Below are positions 32,854-39,622 of a stretch of DNA of 64,000 nt, in pieces (the first letter of the stretch is position 1; every line of letters begins with the position of its first letter). The DNA comes from Variovorax paradoxus. GTDB taxonomy: Bacteria > Pseudomonadota > Gammaproteobacteria > Burkholderiales > Burkholderiaceae_C. The stretch spans positions 3,224,001 to 3,288,000 of the forward strand of contig NZ_JAUSXG010000001.1 in the NCBI RefSeq assembly GCF_030815855.1, in the 5' to 3' direction. A program made the position numbers and the translations under genes. The notes beneath the pieces were generated by a model. The model saw nothing but the letters and a program-made list of their open reading frames with translations. It ran no database searches and was not told the DNA's origin.

Positions 32854-35800
32854 ATGAACAGAGTTTTTCGCATTGTGTGGAATGACGCGCTCGCGGCATG
32901 GACGGTAGTGTCGGAGCTGGGCCGCGGTCACGCGAAGGCAAGCAGCGCTGCCAGTGCGGCAGGTGCAGCAGTCGCCGCCCTTGCTTTGGCCATCGTGTCA
33001 ATGCCAGCAGCGGCAGATTGCGTGGCGGCGGGTGCGGCCATCACCTGCGGTGCGACAGGCGGAACGCAGGCCACGACGGTCGGAACCGGGCCCGCCACGG
33101 CTGCCAACACCTCGGTGGATGTGCAGTCGGGTGCATTGATCAGCACGGGCAACACCTCCGCGATCAGCCTCGGCAACAATGCCGTCATCACGGTTCGCGG
33201 CGGCGCCACGGTCCAGAACAGCTCCGCCAACGGCAACAGCCAGTACCCGGGCGGCATCGGTGCCAACACCATCGAGTTCAACAGCAACAGCACCCTCACC
33301 ATCGAGCAGGGCGCCAATGTCTTCGCCGATGGAACCGCCTCCAATTCCGAGGCCGTCAATCCTGTTGGTAGCGGCAACACGATCATCAATCACGGCACCG
33401 TGCGGTCGACCCATGCGGCGATCTGGTTCCAGGCGAACTCGGGCAACAACACCATCCTCAACACCGGCACGATGGAAGCGGGCTATGTGGCGGGCAGCAG
33501 CAACCCAGGCACCGCAACGGTGTTCGGCGCCAACGGCACCTCGGCCGTCGACTTCACCAACAAGGGCAGCGTTATCGGATCGCTCAACTTCGCCAACGGA
33601 AACGATGCCTTGCATGCCTTCACGGGCTCGAAGATCACCGGCAACATCAACGGGGGCGGCGGTGCCAACCTGCTCACGCTCGAAAGCGATGATGGCGCGG
33701 CGTCGACCTTTGCGCCCCTTTCCCTGACCGGCTTCCAGACGCTGCAGAGCAATGCCGGCATCTGGACCTTCAATGTCGCACTGCCGGGATCGGGCATCAC
33801 CAGCACGACCGTGAATGGCGGCACCCTGATCCTGGGCGCCAACGCCAGCACCTACACGGGCAGCATGAATGTCGCAGCGGCGGGCGTCCTGCAAAGCACG
33901 GCAGAGTTCGCGCCCCAGGCCATTGGCAATGCGGGGCTGGTGCGCTTCGCCCAGCCGGTCGACGCTACGTACGCCGGCGTTGTCACCGGCACCGGCGGCA
34001 TCGAGAAGACCGGCGCGGGCGTGCTCACGCTGACCGCGGACCAGGCGTTCACCGGCCTCACCACCATTACCGCCGGAACGCTGCAGCTGGGCAACGGCGG
34101 CCCCACCGGCTCGGTGCAGGGCAACATCGTCGACAACGCGACACTGAACGTCAACCGCTCGGACGCGCTGACGATATCAAGCACCATCAGCGGTACCGGC
34201 GCACTCGTGCAAGCCGGGGCCGGCACCACGATCCTCACCGCCGACAACAGCTACACCGGCGGCACCACCATCGAAGCGGGTGCGCTGCAGCTCGGCAACG
34301 GCGGCACCACGGGCAGCATCTTGGGCGACGTCGTGAACAATGCGACGCTGGTCGTCAACCGTTCAGATGCGCTGACGCTGTCGGGCACCATCAGCGGCAC
34401 CGGCTCGCTCGTGAAAGAAGGCGCCGGCACGACGACGCTGACCGCCGCCAACAGCTACGGCGGCGGCACCGCGCTCAAGCAGGGCCGATTGAACGTCGGC
34501 AACAGCCTGGCGCTGGGCACCGGCACGCTGGCGATGGACGACGGCACCACGCTCGGCTTCGTTGCCGACGGCCTGAACCTCGCCAACGCCATCGTGCTGA
34601 CGGGCGCCAACGATCCCATCATCGACACCGGCGCATTCAGCGAAACGCTCAGCGGCAACATCAGCGGCGGCGGCTTCATCACCAAGATGGGCAGCGGCAC
34701 GCTCACGCTCTCGGGCGCCAACACCCATACGGGCGCAACCAATGTGGCCGAAGGCACGCTGAGGGCCGGTGCCATCGGCACCTTCAGCGCGGCCTCGGCG
34801 CACACCGTGGCAAGCGGTGCCACGCTCGACCTGGCGGGCTTCAGCCAGACGGTTGCTTCGCTCGCCAACAGCGGTACCGTCTCGTTCGTCGGCACCGCAC
34901 CGGGCACCACCCTCACCGTCAACGGCGCCTACGTCGGCAACAACGGCGTGCTGCGGCTCGGCACCTTCCTGGGCGACAGCACCAGCGTGAGCGACCGGCT
35001 GGTGCTCAACGGCGCGAGCGCCTCGGCCAGCGGCCGGACCAGCGTGCAGATCACCCAGCTCGGCGGCCTGGGCGCACTGACCACGGGCAACGGCATCGAG
35101 GTGATCTCGGCGCTCAATGGCGCCACCACGACCGCGCAGACCACCCGGGATGCGTTCACGCTGGCGGGCGGCCATGTCGACGCGGGCGCCTACGAGTACC
35201 GCCTGCATGCCGCCGACGCGAGCGGCGCAGGCGAGAACTGGTACCTGCGATCGACCACGACGGTGACCACGCCTGTCACCCCGACGACGCCCACGACAGG
35301 CGGGGACGGATCGACGGGCGGCGGCACAGGCACGATCACCGTGCAGGTGCCCACCTACCGCGCCGAAGTCCCGTTGATCGCTGCACTGCCCAGCCAGCTG
35401 CGCCAGATGGACCTGGCCATGATCGGCAATCTGCACCAGCGCATCGGCGACGACGACGTGAAGGCCGGCGGCCCCGCATCGACCGGTACTGAACGCCGTG
35501 CCTGGGGCCGGGTGATTGCCACCGACCTCGACATCCGCCAGCAAGGCACCGTCAGCCCGCACAGCAACGGCAACGTCAAGGGCTTCCAGGCCGGCACCGA
35601 CCTGTTCGCGACGTCCAACTGGCGCGCCGGCGTGTACGTCGGCCAGCTCGACGGCGGCGTGAAGGTCAGCGGCTTCGCGAGCGGTATCGCCAACCTGGCC
35701 GTCGGCTCCAACGATCTGCGCAGCCAGTACCTGGGCGCCTACGGCACCTGGACCGCCGATTCGGGCTTCTATGCCGATGCCGTGCTGCAGGCCGGCCGCC

Positions 35801-36321
35801 ACCGCTACACCGTAGAGCCGCTTTCGAGCCTGCGCAGCGCCGGCAAGGGCGACAGTCTGATGGCCTCCATCGAAGTGGGCCAGGCTTTTGCGCTCGGCGA
35901 AAGCGGCTGGAAGATCGAGCCGCAGTTGCAGCTGATTCATCAGCACATCGGCCTGGACAATCTGGCGATCTCCGGTGCGAACGTGCGGCAGGACAGCGAC
36001 AACGGCTGGATCGCGCGCATCGGCGTGCGCCTGAAGGGCGAGATGGCCACGGGCCTCGGCACGCTGCAGCCCTACGGCCGCTTCAACGTCTACAAGGCGA
36101 GCAGCGGTGCCGACGTGGCCCGCTTCATCGGACCGGCCGGCACGACCGACATCACGAGCCGCACCGGCTCTACCGTCAGCGAACTGGCCGGCGGCCTGAC
36201 GCTGGCGCTGAACCAGACGACCAGCATCTACGGCGAAGTGGGCAAGCTGTGGGCCTCCGGCGGCGCGAGCGATGTCAAGACGTCCCTGCAGGGCTCGCTC
36301 GGGTTGCGCATGAAGTGGTGA
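32854..36321 (+). CDS. type V autotransporter adhesin with ESPR signal
   Basis: 1155 residues from the ATG at 32854. Residues 1-26 (MNRVFRIVWNDALAAWTVVS) form the extended signal peptide region, followed by a normal Sec signal. The passenger (about 60-800) is a beta-helix rich in Gly, Thr, Asn, with passenger-associated transport repeats (GGIEKTGAGVLTLT; GSLVKEGAGTTTLT; FITKMGSGTLTLSG). A Thr/Pro/Gly linker near residue 805-830 separates it from the C-terminal beta-barrel (AWGRVIATDLDIRQQ to SLGLRMKW), which ends in Trp as outer-membrane proteins do. Residues encoded at 34078-34485 include a 68-residue tandem duplication. It is a surface protein; adhesion or aggregation is likely. Confidence 0.92.
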   Translation: MNRVFRIVWNDALAAWTVVSELGRGHAKASSAASAAGAAVAALALAIVSMPAAADCVAAGAAITCGATGGTQATTVGTGPATAANTSVDVQSGALISTGNTSAISLGNNAVITVRGGATVQNSSANGNSQYPGGIGANTIEFNSNSTLTIEQGANVFADGTASNSEAVNPVGSGNTIINHGTVRSTHAAIWFQANSGNNTILNTGTMEAGYVAGSSNPGTATVFGANGTSAVDFTNKGSVIGSLNFANGNDALHAFTGSKITGNINGGGGANLLTLESDDGAASTFAPLSLTGFQTLQSNAGIWTFNVALPGSGITSTTVNGGTLILGANASTYTGSMNVAAAGVLQSTAEFAPQAIGNAGLVRFAQPVDATYAGVVTGTGGIEKTGAGVLTLTADQAFTGLTTITAGTLQLGNGGPTGSVQGNIVDNATLNVNRSDALTISSTISGTGALVQAGAGTTILTADNSYTGGTTIEAGALQLGNGGTTGSILGDVVNNATLVVNRSDALTLSGTISGTGSLVKEGAGTTTLTAANSYGGGTALKQGRLNVGNSLALGTGTLAMDDGTTLGFVADGLNLANAIVLTGANDPIIDTGAFSETLSGNISGGGFITKMGSGTLTLSGANTHTGATNVAEGTLRAGAIGTFSAASAHTVASGATLDLAGFSQTVASLANSGTVSFVGTAPGTTLTVNGAYVGNNGVLRLGTFLGDSTSVSDRLVLNGASASASGRTSVQITQLGGLGALTTGNGIEVISALNGATTTAQTTRDAFTLAGGHVDAGAYEYRLHAADASGAGENWYLRSTTTVTTPVTPTTPTTGGDGSTGGGTGTITVQVPTYRAEVPLIAALPSQLRQMDLAMIGNLHQRIGDDDVKAGGPASTGTERRAWGRVIATDLDIRQQGTVSPHSNGNVKGFQAGTDLFATSNWRAGVYVGQLDGGVKVSGFASGIANLAVGSNDLRSQYLGAYGTWTADSGFYADAVLQAGRHRYTVEPLSSLRSAGKGDSLMASIEVGQAFALGESGWKIEPQLQLIHQHIGLDNLAISGANVRQDSDNGWIARIGVRLKGEMATGLGTLQPYGRFNVYKASSGADVARFIGPAGTTDITSRTGSTVSELAGGLTLALNQTTSIYGEVGKLWASGGASDVKTSLQGSLGLRMKW
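34078..34485 (+). repeat. 204-bp tandem duplication in autotransporter passenger
   Basis: Two in-frame copies of about 204 bases (34078-34281, 34282-34485) each encode LQLGNGG-TGS, NATL-VNRSDALT, STISGTG-LV-GAGTT-LTA-NSY-GGT. They have diverged at many third positions, so the duplication is not recent. Confidence 0.75.
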
Positions 36322-36326
36322 GCGCT

Positions 36327-36358
36327 CGCCGCGCCATGAAGCAGTTCTTGGCGCGGCG
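36327..36358 (+). terminator. GC-rich hairpin after autotransporter
   Basis: CGCCGCGCC (36327-36335) and GGCGCGGCG (36350-36358) are perfect 9-bp arms around 14 bases, 5 bases after the autotransporter stop. No T-run follows, so it may act with Rho or only protect the mRNA end. Confidence 0.5.
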
Positions 36359-36530
36359 TGGTTGGGGCCTCCCACTTGCACACCTCGTGCGGCAGCTGCA
36401 AAGGCTGTACTGGCGAGACACTGAAGAAGACCCCCGAGGACCCGTCGCATGCCTTCGATGGGCCACGGGCTCTTGATCTCGGGCGCAGTTGCTCTGAAGC
36501 TTCATCCATGCGTAGCGGCCATCGCAGCAG

Positions 36531-36895
36531 TGGTCCCCGACATGGCGCTTCGACGAAGAGACATTCGATCGAACCGCGGCCTCCTTCGACAATCCCGATT
36601 TTGTCGACGCCGTGATTCATTCCTATCGTTTTCATCTTGGCCTTGCAGCAGGCGACCCCGCACTGGCCGAGCTGGAAGCACGGTTGGCCGAAAGGCCACC
36701 GATCACCGTTCCGGCTATCACGATCGACGGGACCAAGACCCGCTCAAGCCAGGCGGCACGGCCGACCACGCGCCCATGTTCAAGGCCCGGCATGAACATC
36801 GCGTCCTTCAGTGCGGGCACAACCTGCCGCGGGAGGTGCCAAGGGATTTCGCCGATGCTGTCACCACTGTCCGAGCCTGGGGGAGCCGGCGCTAA
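36531..36895 (+). pseudogene. frameshifted alpha/beta hydrolase C-terminal fragment
   Basis: From 36531 the frame reads WSPTWRFDEETFDRTAASFD, then NPDFVDAVIHSYRFHLGLAAGDPALAELEARLAE and PPITVPAITIDG up to about 36733. The similarity then continues in another frame as QDPLKPGGTADHAPMFKARH, HRVLQCGHNLPREVPRDFADAV. The junction fits loss of one base near 36735. The catalytic His of the alpha/beta hydrolase (GHNLPREVP) is in the second part. The N-terminal half with the nucleophile is absent. It is a decayed hydrolase of the epoxide hydrolase/dehalogenase-like type. The 200 bases before it hold no intact gene. Confidence 0.8.
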
Positions 36896-37226
36896 GCAAT
36901 AGCTGCGTCCGCTCGCACCGGGTTCCGTCTCGTCGGCTTGCCAAAGCTGTGAACTCGCTATCGCCGTCGGCGCCGTCGCAAGGCCTCAACGAACTGAAGA
37001 TCGACAACCGATTCGCTTGCGTCCCACAAGCATATGCCGGCTGGCTTGCCTCGTGCGCTATATCCGCCATTGCAGCTGGAAGGTCATGCATTGTCCGATT
37101 TGCCGCAAATGACGGCGGCGTTTCGTGTCACCGCGGTTCGATTTCGGTACGTCAGACCGCTCGGGCTTCTTCAACCGGTAGGCACGCGCATTGCCCGGAC
37201 AGGCGCTCCCACAACAAGGAGACACC
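36896..37226. other. intergenic stretch without a recognised gene
   Basis: About 330 bases between the hydrolase remnant and the next gene. A frame contains LNELKIDNRF, which recalls the ELKIDRSF motif of EAL phosphodiesterases, but flanking similarity is too weak to claim a relic. I see nothing else supportable. Confidence 0.4.
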
Positions 37227-37598
37227 ATGACGCCAAGCCTTGCCGACCAAGCTGCGGTCCGCAAACTCATCGATACCTTCCCCGAGCGCAATCACCTGGA
37301 TGCTCGGCGGGTCGAGAGTCGAACCGCGCTCTCATTTTTGATGCGGCTGCAGCACGAGCAGTTGCCGGTTCGAGTCGTTGAGGCCGAAGAAATCCGATAC
37401 GTCTCGGCGCTCACGGCGACGGGTTTGATCGAAGCCGAGATCGGCGCCCTGGGGGCTACAGCACGATACGCCGCGTCACGGCTGGCCATAGTGATCCGCA
37501 TCACCGAACACGGATGCGCCGAGATCGCGAGAAGCGGGCACGTGCCGAAGCATGCAGCAACCTCGATGAAGTTTGCTGGGGGGCCGCGATTCATGTGA
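37227..37598 (+). CDS. hypothetical protein
   Basis: 123 residues from the ATG at 37227, preceded by AAGGAGACACC, a good Shine-Dalgarno at 8 bases. The N-terminal half is helical (SLADQAAVRKLIDTFPERNH); the second half reads ALTATGLIEAEIGALGATARY and AIVIRITEHGCAEIARSG, which resembles a small alpha/beta winged-helix-like module. I do not recognise a family. It sits in a degraded accessory stretch, so it could itself be a recent or decaying gene, but its RBS and length argue for expression. Confidence 0.55.
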   Translation: MTPSLADQAAVRKLIDTFPERNHLDARRVESRTALSFLMRLQHEQLPVRVVEAEEIRYVSALTATGLIEAEIGALGATARYAASRLAIVIRITEHGCAEIARSGHVPKHAATSMKFAGGPRFM

Positions 37599-37704
37599 GA
37601 GATGGATGCGAGGCGCACGAGTATGGCTTCAGCCGTAGCACTTGTCTTACGCGGGCGCGCCTCGCGCCCCATCCATCATTCGGTTGCTTTTACTTGCGTG
37701 TTGC

Positions 37705-37941
37705 ATGTCGAAACTACCGCTGACTCCTGCGGCATCGCTGCAGCTATGGAAAGACTTGGAAGGCTTGGCACGCTGCGCGGAGCGGCGCTTGCACAGGAAG
37801 CACGTGGATTACTTCCGCGGCGCCTCGCAGCCGCCCGGTGTCGAAGACTACAACTTGGCGCACGAAGCCAGGGCAATGGCGACTCGCCACTACGAGCAGA
37901 TGCTCAGGGCACGGGTTGGTCAAAGAATTCGAGCCCGCTGA
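37705..37941 (+). CDS. small hypothetical protein
   Basis: 78 residues from the ATG at 37705 (MSKLPLTPAASLQLWKDLEG). Helical, basic, with RRLHRKHVDYFRGASQPPGVEDYNLAHEA. No family recognised and no strong Shine-Dalgarno. The amino-acid composition looks like a real cytosolic protein rather than a shadow frame, and no competing gene lies opposite. Start and reality are uncertain. Confidence 0.4.
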   Translation: MSKLPLTPAASLQLWKDLEGLARCAERRLHRKHVDYFRGASQPPGVEDYNLAHEARAMATRHYEQMLRARVGQRIRAR

Positions 37942-38154
37942 TTGGCCCGGGCCACTCGGTGGCTGTCTTGGAATAGCCGCCGCCGTATGCAGCCAAGCAT
38001 CTCATGCGCGCCGGAACATGGCGGTGTTCTATTGCCGAGTAGCCTCTGCGGCGTGGGTTTCGTCCGACGCACAAATGCGCAAGCCTCGCGTCCACGCTGA
38101 AGCCTGGAGGGTGAAGGTCGAGTGGGTCACGGCTCGCAGGAGCAGGAGAGCACC

Positions 38155-38505
38155 ATGGCTAGCGACTCCCGGAAAATCAGTTTTGTAGACAAGCTGACCG
38201 GGCCCGACGTGGCTCAAGCAGCCCAGTCGGCAACCGAGCAAAGCCCCTGCCAAGAAGCGGTAGTAAGCCATGTCCGGCGAGTCGCCATCTACGTCGACGA
38301 ACCGCATCCGGGGCACTTCTTCTGGGTGCTCGCGGAGGAATGCGACGACGCGAGCCAGTGGAGAGAACTGGAGTCCGCCGAGTTGTCCTATGAAATCTGG
38401 CTCGACGCGCTGCATGCGGGCGTGAGAGTGCTGGAAGGCTACGCCTTGGATGATCGCATCGGCCCTCGCGCGCCGGGGCCCCGCAAACGCGTCAGTTTGA
38501 GTTGA
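38155..38505 (+). CDS. hypothetical protein
   Basis: 116 residues from the ATG at 38155, preceded by GCAGGAGAGCACC. The centre (AIYVDEPHPGHFFWVLAEEC and YEIWLDALHAGVRVLEGYA) looks like a compact alpha/beta domain with a His-rich loop; the N-terminus is polar and disordered (SDSRKISFVDKL). I do not recognise a family. It lies just before the conserved tRNA-Pro/merR/ihfA block, at the edge of the variable region 36322-38505. Confidence 0.6.
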   Translation: MASDSRKISFVDKLTGPDVAQAAQSATEQSPCQEAVVSHVRRVAIYVDEPHPGHFFWVLAEECDDASQWRELESAELSYEIWLDALHAGVRVLEGYALDDRIGPRAPGPRKRVSLS

Positions 38506-38559
38506 GGCCGATGCGCTGCACGCGTGGATGATCGCGCACGATTCGCCGGCTCCCCAATG

Positions 38560-38593
38560 AAAAAGGGCGTCCGGAGGATGATTCCGGACGCCC
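38560..38593 (-). terminator. intrinsic terminator of tRNA-Pro
   Basis: On the minus strand GGGCGTCCGGA and TCCGGACGCCC form a perfect 11-bp stem with a 7-base loop (38565-38575 with 38583-38593), followed by five T residues. It lies just after the tRNA 3' end. Confidence 0.9.
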
Positions 38594-38606
38594 TTGGACG
38601 TTTTTT

Positions 38607-38683
38607 TGGTCGGTGTGAAAGGATTCGAACCTTCGACCCCTTGCACCCCATGCAAGTGCGCTACCAGGCTGCGCCACACACCG
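38607..38683 (-). tRNA. tRNA-Pro (anticodon GGG)
   Basis: 77-base tRNA on the minus strand. The acceptor stem CGGTGTG/CACACCG is perfect and the 3' ACCA is encoded (38607-38610). The anticodon arm is CTTGC-ATGGGGT-GCAAG, giving anticodon GGG. The T arm is GAAGG-TTCGAAT-CCTTT with one G-U pair. It belongs to the conserved betaproteobacterial order merR-tRNA-Pro downstream of ihfA and probably shares transcription with them. Confidence 0.95.
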
Positions 38684-38709
38684 AAGCCTTTAATTATAGC
38701 CGGCTGAAA

Positions 38710-39171
38710 TCACCGTCCGACGGTCAGCAGCTCACGAATTTCAAAGAGTTCGCGTCGCAGGTGCAATAGCTGCGACGGATCGATCGTGCGAACCGCGCTA
38801 CCTGAATCGGGGTCGTCCTCGTGAACGGCCGCATCGAACTCTTCCTGGTCGATCTCGACGGCCTCCATGCCCTCGAGCGGCACCATGCCAGCCTTGCGGC
38901 GGTCACGCTCGCCTTGCACGAGTTCCTGGAGCTTGTTGCGCGCACCGCTGATGGTAAAGCCCTGGTCGTAGAGCAGATCGCGAATGCGGCGAATCATGAG
39001 CACCTCGTGGTGCTGGTAGTAGCGCCGGTTGCCGCGCCGCTTCATGGGGCGCAGTTGCGTGAACTCCTGCTCCCAGTAACGCAGCACATGCGGCTTCACG
39101 CCGCAGAGTTCGCCGACTTCACCGATGGTGAAGTAGCGTTTGACGGGAATGGGCGGGAGCGCTTTCTCCAT
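38710..39171 (-). CDS. MerR family regulator
   Basis: 153 residues from the ATG at 39171 (MEKALPPIPVKRYFTIGEVGEL); ATG 39180 is an alternative. The winged HTH_MerR domain spans about residues 10-80: YFTIGEVGELCGVKPHVLRYWEQEF, then RRGNRRYYQHHEVLMIRRI and LLYDQGFTISGARNKL. No metal-binding Cys cluster is present, so it is not a metal sensor of the classical type. This short MerR next to ihfA is a conserved genomic landmark of proteobacteria; its target is unknown. Confidence 0.93.
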   Translation of the reverse strand: MEKALPPIPVKRYFTIGEVGELCGVKPHVLRYWEQEFTQLRPMKRRGNRRYYQHHEVLMIRRIRDLLYDQGFTISGARNKLQELVQGERDRRKAGMVPLEGMEAVEIDQEEFDAAVHEDDPDSGSAVRTIDPSQLLHLRRELFEIRELLTVGR

Positions 39172-39244
39172 TATTTCCATTGAAATCAAGACCGTGCGCA
39201 GCAAACCTTAGAGATTACTCTACGCACCCGCGCAGCACCAAGCA

Positions 39245-39622
39245 CTATTCGGCGCCCAGGCTCCACTCGACCTCGGAAGTACCGTTCTGCTCGATGCTTC
39301 CGTGAATCTGTTCCTTCAGCTTGGCGCTCGCATGAAAGGTGGCGACGCGCCGCTCACCGATCGGAATGGCTTCGCCGGTGCGCGGATTGCGGCCCGGGCG
39401 AGGCGCCTTCACGCGGATCTGAAAGTTACCGAAGCCCGAAATCTTTACGTCCGTGCCTTCGATCAGGCTGTTGGCGACGAGGTCGAAGAAAGCCTCGACC
39501 ATGTCCTTGGATTCGCGCTTGTTCAGGCCGATCTGCTCGAACAGCAGGTCGGCCAGGTGCGCCTTGGTGAGTGCGGGCGTTTCGAGGGCTTCGAGCGTGA
39601 ATTCCGCAGCGTTCATTCTCAT
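39245..39622 (-). CDS. ihfA: integration host factor subunit alpha
   Basis: 125 residues from the ATG at 39622, which overlaps the pheT stop (TGATG). The HU/IHF fold is complete: ALTKAHLADLLFEQIGLNKRES, VAN-LIEGTDVKISGFGNFQIRVK, and the DNA-bending arm RPGRNPRTGEAIPIGERRV with the Pro at the tip. IhfA pairs with IhfB to bend DNA. The first 15 and last 12 residues extend beyond the core. The gene order pheS-pheT-ihfA is conserved across proteobacteria. Confidence 0.95.
   Translation of the reverse strand: MRMNAAEFTLEALETPALTKAHLADLLFEQIGLNKRESKDMVEAFFDLVANSLIEGTDVKISGFGNFQIRVKAPRPGRNPRTGEAIPIGERRVATFHASAKLKEQIHGSIEQNGTSEVEWSLGAE

Noticed and set aside
32649..32873. 74-codon minus-strand ORF before the autotransporter
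   Set aside because: It overlaps the autotransporter start and its AT-rich promoter; composition is not protein-like.
36896..37226. EAL phosphodiesterase relic
   Set aside because: A LNELKIDNRF string recalls the motif, but flanks do not align in any frame.
38607..38683. Integrative element at tRNA-Pro
   Set aside because: The neighbouring variable genes suggested it, but no integrase or direct repeat of the tRNA end was found.
39178..39204. Longer MerR start at 39204
   Set aside because: Homologous MerR proteins begin MEKALPP; the extra residues are not conserved.
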